Shown here: positions 47,725-55,557 of the stretch, piece after piece | Layout of the letters: each line of letters begins with the position of its first letter | Position numbering within the stretch: position 1 is the first letter of the stretch | Source of the DNA: an uncultured Clostridia bacterium | GTDB lineage: Bacteria > Bacillota > Clostridia > Oscillospirales > Ruminococcaceae | Direction of reading: 5' to 3' | DNA length: 60,400 bases | Assembly: GCA_947625735.1 (NCBI GenBank) | Contig: CANQPL010000015.1 | Coordinates: forward strand, 1-60,400 | Made by a program: the position numbers and the translations under genes | Notes under the pieces: generated by a model | The model's input: only the letters and a program-made list of their open reading frames with translations | What the model was told of the DNA's origin: nothing | Database searches by the model: none

Positions 47725-49449
47725 TCAGTCACCCTTATATGTAAATTCAGTTTCTTTAAACATATCATAAAACCAACTATCATCGTAATAAGCTGTGGTT
47801 GTTACACTAAAATATTCTTCCAGCGTTATTATCTTAACCTTAGTACGATATACTTGACTCGTATCTGATTTCAATGTAGCAGTAATCGTTACTTCACCTA
47901 CGCTATAGGTACTAAATGTTGAACCTCTTGGAGTAAATCGTAATTTTCTTGTATTGTCTGATTCCCATATATAGTCGCTCCATTCGGTATTTTCAAGCGG
48001 CAAAACTGAATTACGCAAATCAAATGTTGTACTAACAGGCAGAATCAACGAACTTTCGTTATATTCTTCTTCTGTTTGCTGAGTTGGTATTTCAGACGGA
48101 ATAACAACTTCTTCAATAATCAAAACATCGTTGACAGTTACCTTGCAAGATTTATAGTTGCTTGGTTCATCATCAAAATATATTTTTATTGTAGCAGTAC
48201 CTGCATTATCTGCATATACTCTTAATTCTCTTGTATTGCCACTCCACGATCCTTCCCATGAAATTTTCGCAACATTGTCATCGCTTGAAATTGCACTGAT
48301 ATTGTGTGAACCGGTTGCCGTAACTGTAATATATTTTCTATCTCCTAATTCAAGGTTCAAGCTGTGTGTATTTATGGATAGACTTAATATCGGTGTTGTA
48401 GGAATTTGAGGAGTAGTAGTGGTAGGAGTAGTAGTGGTAGGAGTAGTAGTGATCGGAGCGGTAGTAGTGATAGGAGCAGTAGTAGTCGTTATTTTTTCAT
48501 GTGAGCTCACATAAATTGTTAAAACAGTATTTTCAGTTATTGTACTGCCCGATTTATGGCTTTGTTTAAAAACGACGTCCTTGTCAACACGGCTGTCATC
48601 TTCATAAACAATTTTATATGTAATTCCTAATCGGTTAAGCTCTGATGTTGCTTCTGACACTCTTTTATAAATCAAGTACGGTACAGAAATGCTTTTTAGA
48701 GTTGTAGTTTCCGGTAATATTGTTGTTTCTTCATGATTGCTTACATATAGAGTAAGCAATGTATTTTCTGAGATCATTGTTCCAGATTTATGGCTTTGCT
48801 TAAAAATGCAGTTTTTGTCTACTCGATTATCATCTTCATATTCAACTTTAAATGAAATACCCAACTGATTTAATTCGGAAACGGCGTCTGGCAGACTTTT
48901 GTAAAGCAAAGAGGGGACTTCTATTGTATTGACTGTGACAGCTTCTGTATAGGTTGAGGTATCTGTTTTGGTTTCCGGAACAGATGTAGTAGTATTATTG
49001 TCCGATTTTTCATAGGTAATAGCATTATTTTGCAAAGATACATTTGATGTGGTAATACTATTATTATTGTTTAATGCACCATAATTTATATTGCTCAATT
49101 TCATATTAACCACTATCAAAATGATTATCACGACTATGGGAATAACAACACCTATCCCTATGAACAAAGCTGCATGAGATTTTTCCTTTTCATTATCATA
49201 ATCGCTGATAGACCTGTCCGGTTCATAGCTTCTTGTATCCTTAAAAACAGGCTCTTTCTGATCTTTTAAATTGCTCTGATTATTATTTGACTTTTTTAAT
49301 CCTGACGAACTTGTAAACTGAACATCATTGACCTTTGTAGCAACATGATCCGCAGTATGCGGTTTCGGTTCACCGCATATGATACATTTATCGCCTGAAT
49401 TAAGCGTTTCACATTCAGGACAACGCCACAATAAAGCATTATTACTCAT
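47725..49449 (-). CDS. Zinc-ribbon / TM / double-PASTA / Ig-like receptor
   Basis: 574 residues. Cytosolic zinc ribbon LLWRCPECETLNSGDKCIIC (Cys10, 13, 22, 25), disordered linker, TM helix (about 93-116), then outside the cell two PASTA domains (about 177-238 and 254-316; VPSLLYKSLPDAVSELNQLG and the near copy). A Thr/Pro linker encoded by a DNA tandem repeat (48411-48486) and a BIG2/Ig-like region (ITVTATGSHNISAISSDDN) follow. In PknB/Stk1 kinases PASTA is fused to the kinase. Here it is a separate receptor next to a soluble kinase, implying a split receptor-kinase. Confidence 0.85.
   Translation of the reverse strand: MSNNALLWRCPECETLNSGDKCIICGEPKPHTADHVATKVNDVQFTSSSGLKKSNNNQSNLKDQKEPVFKDTRSYEPDRSISDYDNEKEKSHAALFIGIGVVIPIVVIIILIVVNMKLSNINYGALNNNNSITTSNVSLQNNAITYEKSDNNTTTSVPETKTDTSTYTEAVTVNTIEVPSLLYKSLPDAVSELNQLGISFKVEYEDDNRVDKNCIFKQSHKSGTMISENTLLTLYVSNHEETTILPETTTLKSISVPYLIYKRVSEATSELNRLGITYKIVYEDDSRVDKDVVFKQSHKSGSTITENTVLTIYVSSHEKITTTTAPITTTAPITTTPTTTTPTTTTPQIPTTPILSLSINTHSLNLELGDRKYITVTATGSHNISAISSDDNVAKISWEGSWSGNTRELRVYADNAGTATIKIYFDDEPSNYKSCKVTVNDVLIIEEVVIPSEIPTQQTEEEYNESSLILPVSTTFDLRNSVLPLENTEWSDYIWESDNTRKLRFTPRGSTFSTYSVGEVTITATLKSDTSQVYRTKVKIITLEEYFSVTTTAYYDDSWFYDMFKETEFTYKGD
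48411..48486 (-). repeat. 15-bp tandem repeat encoding Thr/Pro linker
   Basis: Units related to GGTAGGAGTAGTAGT (48421-48435, 48436-48450, then diverged copies) encode the PITTT/PTTTT linker between PASTA and Ig-like domains. The unit length is a multiple of three, so copy-number slippage would change linker length without breaking the frame. Confidence 0.75.
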
Positions 49450-49471
49450 AGCATAATCTCCTAAAATCTAA

Positions 49472-50458
49472 TTACAAATCTCCTGCCGGATAAAATCCGT
49501 AATTTTCCTCCGTGGTACTCTGTGTAGGTTCTGTATTTATTTTGAGCCATGTAATCGGTACACTTTCTGCCTTTTCTTCGATCTTTTCATCATTACCCTC
49601 AATAGAATTCAGCATACTGAAAACATTACTCAAATTGGGCCTTTGCTGCGGGTCACAAACAAGCATTGCCTCGATGATCTCTGCATAAGCAGTAGGAATA
49701 CTTTCATCGCATTTTAATACAGCACCGTCAAGAACTGCTTCAAAAGCGTAATCATATGAACTGTCAAATGCTGGAAGCTGACCTGTAAAATATTGGTGAA
49801 ACAACAGTCCCAAAGCAAAAACATCAATCTTTCGATCAATTTCATCTATTTTCTCTGCCATATATAAAAATGATTCGGGAGCAAAGTACACCATATCTCC
49901 GTGAAAATCACTGTCCGGATCGGGCAGCATATTTTCAAAAAAACTTGCGTCAAAATCAATCAGTTTAGCAATAAATTTACCTTTAGGCGTTTTCTTGTAC
50001 ATTATATTGTCATGCTTAATATCGCCATGAACAATGCCGTGCATATGTAAAGTATTAACACAATGAGTTATAATTTTACAAATTAAATGTTTCTGCTCGA
50101 TAGGCATTTCAGCTATCTCTGAAACACTGATCGGCAAAGCGTCAATTTTCTCCGTAACAATATAATACTTGGCTCTGAATCTGAAAAAATCCGTTATATT
50201 TACGATATTTCCCGTATTACACCTATTCAGAGCATTATACAGCTTGGTTTTCTCATAAACGTATTTATCACATATATTCAAACGGGATTTTACTACTTCC
50301 GGCGATAGTACATCTTTTTCAAAAGGATAGACAGGACTTAAAAATTCCTTTATAAATACCTCTGTACCGTCTTTTCGTGCAAATCCCCAACGTGAAAACC
50401 CACTGTTGTCATTTCTGAACTCGCCTATAAGAACATATCCGTTTATATTATCATTCAT
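49472..50458 (-). CDS. Soluble Ser/Thr protein kinase with island-specific C-terminal tail
   Basis: About 328 residues from ATG 50458 (GGAAGG 9 nt upstream). Hanks-type kinase: ATP-binding Lys37 in EVFIKEF, catalytic loop GIVHGDIKHDNIMY (Asp146, Asn151; HGD instead of HRD), metal-binding Asp168 in LIDFDAS (DFD rather than DFG), and YFAPESF. Catalytic residues are present. No TM or PASTA. The last ~30 residues (ITWLKINTEPTQST then TEENYGFYPAGDL) match the tail of the next upstream protein. It lies between PASTA-receptor and phosphatase genes, as in TerY-P-type triads. Confidence 0.9.
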   Translation of the reverse strand: MNDNINGYVLIGEFRNDNSGFSRWGFARKDGTEVFIKEFLSPVYPFEKDVLSPEVVKSRLNICDKYVYEKTKLYNALNRCNTGNIVNITDFFRFRAKYYIVTEKIDALPISVSEIAEMPIEQKHLICKIITHCVNTLHMHGIVHGDIKHDNIMYKKTPKGKFIAKLIDFDASFFENMLPDPDSDFHGDMVYFAPESFLYMAEKIDEIDRKIDVFALGLLFHQYFTGQLPAFDSSYDYAFEAVLDGAVLKCDESIPTAYAEIIEAMLVCDPQQRPNLSNVFSMLNSIEGNDEKIEEKAESVPITWLKINTEPTQSTTEENYGFYPAGDL

Positions 50459-50476
50459 ATTACTCAACCTTCCGAA

Positions 50477-51121
50477 TTACAAATCATCACCCGGAGTGAA
50501 AAATCCACTGTTAAATTCTTCAGTTGAATCGGTTTTATCATTCAATTTTATTGTAACTTCCGATACTGCTGATCCGATAACTGTCGATTTCCCCATCGTT
50601 GATTTTAATTTTACGCCTGTCGAGGGTGCTTTTGTTTCTGTAGGCTTTACTTTTGCAACTTTGACTGTTGCAGTTCTATCATAAATTGGTTCTTTATTAT
50701 ATACAGCTACATTATGACTTAAATATGTTTCTGAATTATCAACTGACTCTGTTTCCTCCTGTTCAGCCGAATAGTCGTATTCCACTGTTGTAGTTGATAT
50801 TGGCGTCTTATAAACATCTGTTTTCTCGTCAAGATTATTGGTAATGAATGCTTTTTCCTTTTTATTATAATCAATAGAAATGCCTATACCTGCTATTCCT
50901 GATATAACTATTGCTGCTAAAAGGAATATAAATGTTCCCGTGATTTTCAGCGTTACAGTTGCTCCCAAATCTTCAAGCCTGGATTTCTCCATAAGGCAGT
51001 CAATAACAGTATAAGCTGAAATAATTATACCAACAATAAATAGGATAATGAAAACTATTTTCATTATAAACATAGCAAGGTTGTTTTTTTTGAATTTTCT
51101 TTTAAGTGCTTGCTCTGTCAT
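50477..51121 (-). CDS. Two-TM protein with Ser/Thr-rich cytosolic tail, likely kinase partner
   Basis: 214 residues. TM helices at about 16-38 and 58-81 put both ends in the cytosol. The tail (about 90-214) is rich in Ser/Thr (TATVKVAKVKPTETKAPSTG, KLKSTMGKSTVIGSAVS) and ends DSTEEFNSGFFTPGDDL, clearly similar to the kinase end STTEENYGFYPAGDL. I recognise no family. A membrane docking platform or substrate for the kinase and phosphatase is the simplest reading. It lies 18 nt after the PP2C gene and 18 nt before the kinase start. Confidence 0.7.
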   Translation of the reverse strand: MTEQALKRKFKKNNLAMFIMKIVFIILFIVGIIISAYTVIDCLMEKSRLEDLGATVTLKITGTFIFLLAAIVISGIAGIGISIDYNKKEKAFITNNLDEKTDVYKTPISTTTVEYDYSAEQEETESVDNSETYLSHNVAVYNKEPIYDRTATVKVAKVKPTETKAPSTGVKLKSTMGKSTVIGSAVSEVTIKLNDKTDSTEEFNSGFFTPGDDL

Positions 51122-51138
51122 AATTCAACCCGCCTTTC

Positions 51139-52113
51139 TTATTTTTCTGATTTCTGATAACGATAATAATCCTTTTGATAATCCTGCCACAAAGATATTT
51201 TTGCGGCAGAATCGCTGTTTTCTAATGCTCTTATGTACTTTGATTCAACATATTCAATTCTGTTGCGGAAATATTTTTTTACTTCTTCAAAATCGTTATA
51301 TCCAAATAACGCCATGCACATAGTATGATCATCTCCCGAAATTTCTTTCAGAAGTGTTTTTAGATTATTTTCCCACTGATTGACATTATTTGAACGAAAC
51401 AGCGATTCAAGCAGCATATATTCAAATTGCATTGGAGTTGAGATATAGCCAAAGCAACCGTCTGTAGCTGTAAAAACAATACATGGCATTGAAAAAGTAT
51501 TTTGTACTGCATGAATCAAGTAATTTCCGTCTGACGATACTACATTTTTCAATACTCCGTCATCTGTAAGATTAGATAATGCGTCTGTGGAATCTAAATC
51601 ATCAACAGATATTTGTGCCAATCCTTTATTATCAAGCATATATACTCTTGAATCTCCTGCCCAAAGCGAAACAGTATTCAATTGACAATTTTTTACCGAC
51701 AAAAAAGCAGAAGCGATAGTTGTAGGGAATTTTCTTACCATTGATCCTTTTATCTTTATGGACGTTTCAGAATGTTTAGAAAAATAGCCTAATTCAGACT
51801 GTATGAACTCTTTTAATTCAGAATCAAATAGTATATTAGAAAACTTACCCTGTTCGCAAACATCATTAAACCATTTATTTAAAGCATAAGCTACAGCACG
51901 TGCGGCAATATATGCACCTGTTTTATTCTCGAATGAGGGATATTTAAGCGCTCCTAAGCCGCCGCAGCCGTCACAAACTGTTAGCATACCCGCAAATTCA
52001 TTGAATGAATAAAAATAACAATCTTCACCATTTTTGGGAATCATTTCACCGTTAATGGCTATAACAGTATCTAATAACTCTGTAATGCTTTTATCAGTAT
52101 GACTTTTTTTCAT
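51139..52113 (-). CDS. PP2C-type Ser/Thr phosphatase
   Basis: 324 residues. PPM/PP2C motifs: NGEDCYFYS, VCDGCGGLGALKYPS (DGxGG metal site), SLWAGDSRVYML, FTATDGCFGYIS and SGDDHTMCMALF. The metal-binding aspartates are present. Cytosolic. It sits between the vWA gene and the kinase module, so it probably reverses phosphorylation by the kinase. vWA, PP2C and kinase in one operon is the TerY-P triad arrangement described by comparative genomics. Confidence 0.9.
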   Translation of the reverse strand: MKKSHTDKSITELLDTVIAINGEMIPKNGEDCYFYSFNEFAGMLTVCDGCGGLGALKYPSFENKTGAYIAARAVAYALNKWFNDVCEQGKFSNILFDSELKEFIQSELGYFSKHSETSIKIKGSMVRKFPTTIASAFLSVKNCQLNTVSLWAGDSRVYMLDNKGLAQISVDDLDSTDALSNLTDDGVLKNVVSSDGNYLIHAVQNTFSMPCIVFTATDGCFGYISTPMQFEYMLLESLFRSNNVNQWENNLKTLLKEISGDDHTMCMALFGYNDFEEVKKYFRNRIEYVESKYIRALENSDSAAKISLWQDYQKDYYRYQKSEK

Positions 52114-52127
52114 ATCAGCTTACCAAC

Positions 52128-52814
52128 TCAAATGGAATTATAAATAGCATCAAGGATTTGACTGTAATCTACCTCTGACAAGCCTTCACCCGCTTCGGAC
52201 GGAAAATGAATAACATTATCCCAATTATTAGAAATAAAAGACCAGCCTGGTTCATCGGGTGTAAACAATAGCAATCGCTTTGCATTTTGATTCATAAAGC
52301 CTGGATTCTGACGATCTCCCCACCATGCAGTAAGCTCGCCCATATCTTTTGCCATATTTTTAGGATAGTTAGGCTCACCTTTGCCATATCCTAATTCATG
52401 TGTAGAAGCGTCCGACCATACAACTATTACCTGTCTTTTTTTCATGCCTTCTTCCGACCACTTTGACTTAATTGCATAAGCAAGTGCCTCTAATCCGTCC
52501 TCAGGATCATCACCGCCGCCTTTTGCCGAAAGGCTTCTCACACATTTTTCAAAATCATCAGCTTGTTCGGGCAGATTGAAAAAATTAGTAACCAGCATAG
52601 CAGCGTTTCCGTCTGCAACATAATCTCTGAATGCTACCACTCTCACACGGAGCTGGCTGATTGTCTTCCCTTTGCGGATCATACCGGCGCATACATCATT
52701 GTAAAAATTCAAAGCATTAGTTTTTACAATATCAATGATGTTATGCATACTTCCTGTTGCGTCGATCACGAATACAAGATCAACAGTATAAGTAATTTTG
52801 TAGTTGCTTCCCAT
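52128..52814 (-). CDS. von Willebrand factor A domain protein (TerY-like)
   Basis: About 228 residues from ATG 52814 (AGGAGG upstream; 13 upstream codons rejected). YTVDLVFVIDATGSMHN gives the MIDAS start (D-x-T-G-S), with further MIDAS parts VVAFRDYVAD and VVWSDASTHELG. No signal peptide, so an intracellular vWA like TerY, probably a metal-dependent scaffold for the kinase and phosphatase. In tight series with the phosphatase gene (15 nt). Confidence 0.88.
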   Translation of the reverse strand: MGSNYKITYTVDLVFVIDATGSMHNIIDIVKTNALNFYNDVCAGMIRKGKTISQLRVRVVAFRDYVADGNAAMLVTNFFNLPEQADDFEKCVRSLSAKGGGDDPEDGLEALAYAIKSKWSEEGMKKRQVIVVWSDASTHELGYGKGEPNYPKNMAKDMGELTAWWGDRQNPGFMNQNAKRLLLFTPDEPGWSFISNNWDNVIHFPSEAGEGLSEVDYSQILDAIYNSI

Positions 52815-52871
52815 AATAAAATTCCTCCTAAAGATAAAAAATACTATTTGCAATCTTAGTTATTACTCTAC

Positions 52872-53984
52872 TTATGTTACCATATCCATGATAATAGTAA
52901 TTGTTACGCCTGTGTCAGTATCTCCAGATATAATTAATGTATTATCATCGGGTACTTTGTCAATTTTTATTTTTCCTTCCTCATCAGTAAGTTGATAATC
53001 CGGTATTTTTATATAGCCTTCAGGTGGTTCTTCCATACGAATTGTATATGTTCCCATAGGAATGGTCAAACTATTATTTTCGTCACCAGATTTCCATGCA
53101 GCAACTTCGTCACCATTTTTGTCAAGTATTTGAATAGTAACATTTTTAATCTCTGTTTCGTTACTATCCTGCACAATGAAGTCAATATTCCATTTTTTAA
53201 GTATGAAATCATTTTCTTTTGGTTTATTAATAATAGTGATTGTTGTAATACCATTGTTTATATCCATTGTTATTGTATCATCATCAAAATCAATGTTTCC
53301 GTCATCATCTACCCTAAAGCCTGTATCTGAGATTGCCAAATAGAAATCATGCTCTTGTTCGTGTAGAGTGTACATTCCCGGAGCAATGGTTAAACTTTCT
53401 ATCTCTTCATCAGATTTCCACTCCTTAACTATCTCATTGTTTTCATTTAAAATTTGAATAGCTGCTCCTTTAATTTCTGTACCGTTTATATCCTGCACAC
53501 TGAATTTTAAGTTATAAACAGCAGGCTCATTGACTTCATTTTTGTCAGGAGCTGTTGAATAGTTTTCGAGTATCTCATCATTTGTATCATTACTATTGAT
53601 TGTTGTGTCATTCTTTTCGGTAATATCATAGTCTACATCATCAGTTGATATTGTGCTTTTTAATGAAAAACTTATCAACATACCAACGAGAATTATAATT
53701 ACCAAAATCAATACAGATATAACAACTTGTTGCTTTTTGTATTTTAATTGTATTTCATCTATGTTTAATGCTATGGTAGGTGTATTTATTGTGTTATTAG
53801 CAATAGAAACATCTTTAGACGTTTCTGAATAAATTACATTTGGTTTACTGATTTCGTTAGGAAAATTTTCAGGTACACCGCTATCTGTTAATATTGAAAG
53901 TGCGTTATTGCAATATTCACATCTTGTTGAACCTAATTTATTTTTCTTACCACACCATTTGCAGAACACATTTTCCACTTCCAA
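52872..53984 (-). CDS. Zinc-ribbon / TM / prealbumin-like surface receptor, first gene of island operon
   Basis: Up to 370 residues. The first codon is a TTG at 53984, but a GTG at 53969 giving MFCKWCGKKN is also reasonable. Zinc ribbon with Cys8, 11, 22, 25, linker, TM helix (about 86-108), then two Cna_B/SpaA-like domains outside (NLKFSVQDINGTEIKGAAIQ and NIDFIVQDSNETEIKNVTIQ; each ends GMYTLHE or GTYTIRM). No consensus promoter lies between this gene and the inverted repeat at 54089. Its expression may therefore depend on inversion of the neighbouring recombinase segment. Confidence 0.75.
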   Translation of the reverse strand: MEVENVFCKWCGKKNKLGSTRCEYCNNALSILTDSGVPENFPNEISKPNVIYSETSKDVSIANNTINTPTIALNIDEIQLKYKKQQVVISVLILVIIILVGMLISFSLKSTISTDDVDYDITEKNDTTINSNDTNDEILENYSTAPDKNEVNEPAVYNLKFSVQDINGTEIKGAAIQILNENNEIVKEWKSDEEIESLTIAPGMYTLHEQEHDFYLAISDTGFRVDDDGNIDFDDDTITMDINNGITTITIINKPKENDFILKKWNIDFIVQDSNETEIKNVTIQILDKNGDEVAAWKSGDENNSLTIPMGTYTIRMEEPPEGYIKIPDYQLTDEEGKIKIDKVPDDNTLIISGDTDTGVTITIIMDMVT

Positions 53985-54088
53985 TCAAAAATTTGATTTT
54001 TCCACTATGCCCAATATAACTCAAAGGAATATTCATTTTAGAGAAATACAATAATGCTATTGTGAAAATATTAAAATGCTCTATTAAA

Positions 54089-54114
54089 TTATCGTAGAGT
54101 ATAATCATCTAAGA
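54089..54114 (+). repeat. Left inverted repeat of cassette 1 (IRL1)
   Basis: 26 bp, beginning TTATCGTAGAGTATAATC and ending CTAAGA, perfect reverse complement of 55469-55494. Internally TCGTAGA and TCTAAGA form imperfect inverted arms around a 9-nt spacer, the layout of a tyrosine-recombinase crossover site. It lies 105 bp before the start of the island operon. Confidence 0.85.
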
Positions 54115-54117
54115 TAA

Positions 54118-54155
54118 AACGCCGCTAATCCCTTTAAAATCGGAATTTGCAGCGC
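54118..54155 (-). terminator. Probable terminator of recombinase 1
   Basis: On the minus strand CGCTGC ... GCGGCG arms enclose AATTCC/GGGATT-type inner pairing and are followed by TTTTATC. It lies just downstream of the recombinase stop, inside the cassette, so it would move with it on inversion. Confidence 0.45.
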
Positions 54156-54184
54156 TTTTTGACCATAATTCTGACGGCAGATAA

Positions 54185-55285
54185 TCAGAAAACATCACTC
54201 AATTTTTCCATATTGCTGCGTTTTAAGTCCATAGACGGGTGAACATAACGATTGAGCGTTATATTAACGTTTGTATGACCGAGAATCTCACTTAATGTTT
54301 TTACATCAAATCCTGCTTCAACGCAGCGAGTAGCAAATGTATGCCTGAGTGCATGAAAATTGACATTACTCAGACCGCATTCCTTAATATACTTTTTAAA
54401 ATGATATTCCAAAGTCCGAGGTTCAATAAATTTTTCGGCATTTCCCGTCAGCAAATAACATGACGGTTTCATGACAGAATAATACTTAAACAGTATTTCC
54501 GCTGCAAAATTCGGTATGGGAATATCCCTTAAAGAGCTTTTGCTTTTCGGTTCGGTGATTATAACCTCGGTTTTTGCACATTCGCTGTCGATCTGAACTC
54601 TCTGCATAGTTTTCCTTACCGACAGCATAGAATGAGGAAAGGAAATATCTTCTCTCTTTAATGCACACATCTCTCCGATACGGATTCCCGTACAAAGGCA
54701 CAGAAAAATTCCGATCTTATATAAATTGGGAGAATCAAGAAGATAATCCGTAAATAGCCGCTGCTCATCAACATTGAGAACACGCATTTGCCGCTTTTCC
54801 TGCCTTACCGATACAGACCGAAGAGTAAATGTTATGGTACAGCCGCTGTCAGCTGCAAATGTGAGTATCATTCTGATAACACACAAAATATCATTTTTGG
54901 TTTTGGAGGATAGTTCGGTATACTCACAAATAACCTGTTCCAATGATTTCGCATTTATCATTTCAATACGTTTATTTCCGAGGAGCGGCTTAATATAGCT
55001 GTTATACAGGTTACGATACTTGTTATAGGTGGATATTTTGCGTTTTAGTTTAACAGTAGTCAACCAGCCTTCGGCATAGAAACCCAAATTATCGTTGCTA
55101 TGCTTTTGCGATGTTTGTGCAATTAAAGCCTTCTTTTGCGTGATCATCTTTTCTTTTACCTCTGCATAGCTATGTGCATAGATCGATTTGTAGACCGCCC
55201 TTCCGTCAACATTATACGATTTTATATACCTCCCTTCCCAACGACCGTCCTTTCGTTTGTAAATATTTTCTCCTCTGCGCGGCAT
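54185..55285 (-). CDS. Tyrosine recombinase 1 (invertase-type integrase)
   Basis: 366 residues. N-terminal RRGENIYKRKDGRWEGRY arm-binding-like domain, SAM-like core-binding domain (about 65-165), and catalytic domain with Arg in TGIRIGEMCALK, HALRHTFATR (His/Arg) and LGHTNVNITLNRYVH (His and nucleophile Tyr). All catalytic residues are present. AGGAGG precedes the ATG. It is wholly contained between perfect inverted repeats and about 40-45% identical by eye to recombinase 2. Predicted action: inversion of its own cassette, switching the adjacent promoter. Confidence 0.92.
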   Translation of the reverse strand: MPRRGENIYKRKDGRWEGRYIKSYNVDGRAVYKSIYAHSYAEVKEKMITQKKALIAQTSQKHSNDNLGFYAEGWLTTVKLKRKISTYNKYRNLYNSYIKPLLGNKRIEMINAKSLEQVICEYTELSSKTKNDILCVIRMILTFAADSGCTITFTLRSVSVRQEKRQMRVLNVDEQRLFTDYLLDSPNLYKIGIFLCLCTGIRIGEMCALKREDISFPHSMLSVRKTMQRVQIDSECAKTEVIITEPKSKSSLRDIPIPNFAAEILFKYYSVMKPSCYLLTGNAEKFIEPRTLEYHFKKYIKECGLSNVNFHALRHTFATRCVEAGFDVKTLSEILGHTNVNITLNRYVHPSMDLKRSNMEKLSDVF

Positions 55286-55410
55286 GATACCCCTCCTGAC
55301 TTTGACTGAAAAATTGACGGCGAATAACTGGATACAACACCTTTTTTTACCTAAAATTACAATTTTGTGGATAAAATTCTATGTATTTCGCCATATTTCC
55401 TTGTGGACTA

Positions 55411-55440
55411 TTGACAATTATATTACATTTATTGTATAAT
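55411..55440 (+). promoter_or_regulatory. Outward promoter P1 of cassette 1
   Basis: Perfect TTGACA (55411-55416), 18-bp spacer, perfect TATAAT (55435-55440), pointing right. The start site would be near 55447, 22 bp before the right inverted repeat. In this orientation transcription meets a terminator at 55501-55531. After inversion it would read left into the kinase/phosphatase island. Confidence 0.8.
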
Positions 55441-55468
55441 ATAAAGGCAAATTGACGAAAAAATATTG

Positions 55469-55494
55469 TCTTAGATGATTATACTCTACGATAA
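55469..55494 (-). repeat. Right inverted repeat of cassette 1 (IRR1)
   Basis: 26 bp, TCTTAGATGATTATACTC continuing to CGATAA, exact reverse complement of IRL1. Beyond the 26 bp the flanks differ, so the repeats are discrete sites rather than the ends of a longer duplication. Confidence 0.85.
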
Positions 55495-55500
55495 AAATTG

Positions 55501-55531
55501 CTTCCGATTTCACCGATTCGGAAGTTTTTTT
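55501..55531 (+). terminator. Intrinsic terminator facing promoter P1
   Basis: CTTCCGA (55501-55507) pairs with TCGGAAG (55518-55524), followed by seven T residues. It lies 6 bp past the right inverted repeat and would stop P1 transcripts after about 80 nt. On the other strand the hairpin plus ATTTTT may also terminate the nuclease gene. Confidence 0.75.
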
Positions 55532-55557
55532 AATTTATTAAAGTATTAAATAAGCAT

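Larger units (their letters stand above)
54089..55494. mobile_element. Invertible recombinase cassette 1 (1,406 bp)
   Basis: Segment bounded by perfect 26-bp inverted repeats. It contains a tyrosine recombinase gene (leftward) and a rightward consensus promoter close to the right repeat. Inverted, not direct, sites predict inversion rather than excision. Flipping would place the promoter about 160 bp before the start of the island operon. Cassette 2 has the same layout and nearly the same length. Confidence 0.75.

Noticed and set aside
48411..48486. Short tandem repeats as a CRISPR array
   Set aside because: 15-bp units without spacers, coding for a Thr/Pro linker in a confirmed reading frame.
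54089..55494. Recombinase 1 as an ordinary integrase with attL/attR
   Set aside because: The flanking sites are inverted and only 1.4 kb apart with the gene between them; integrase-mediated excision needs direct sites.
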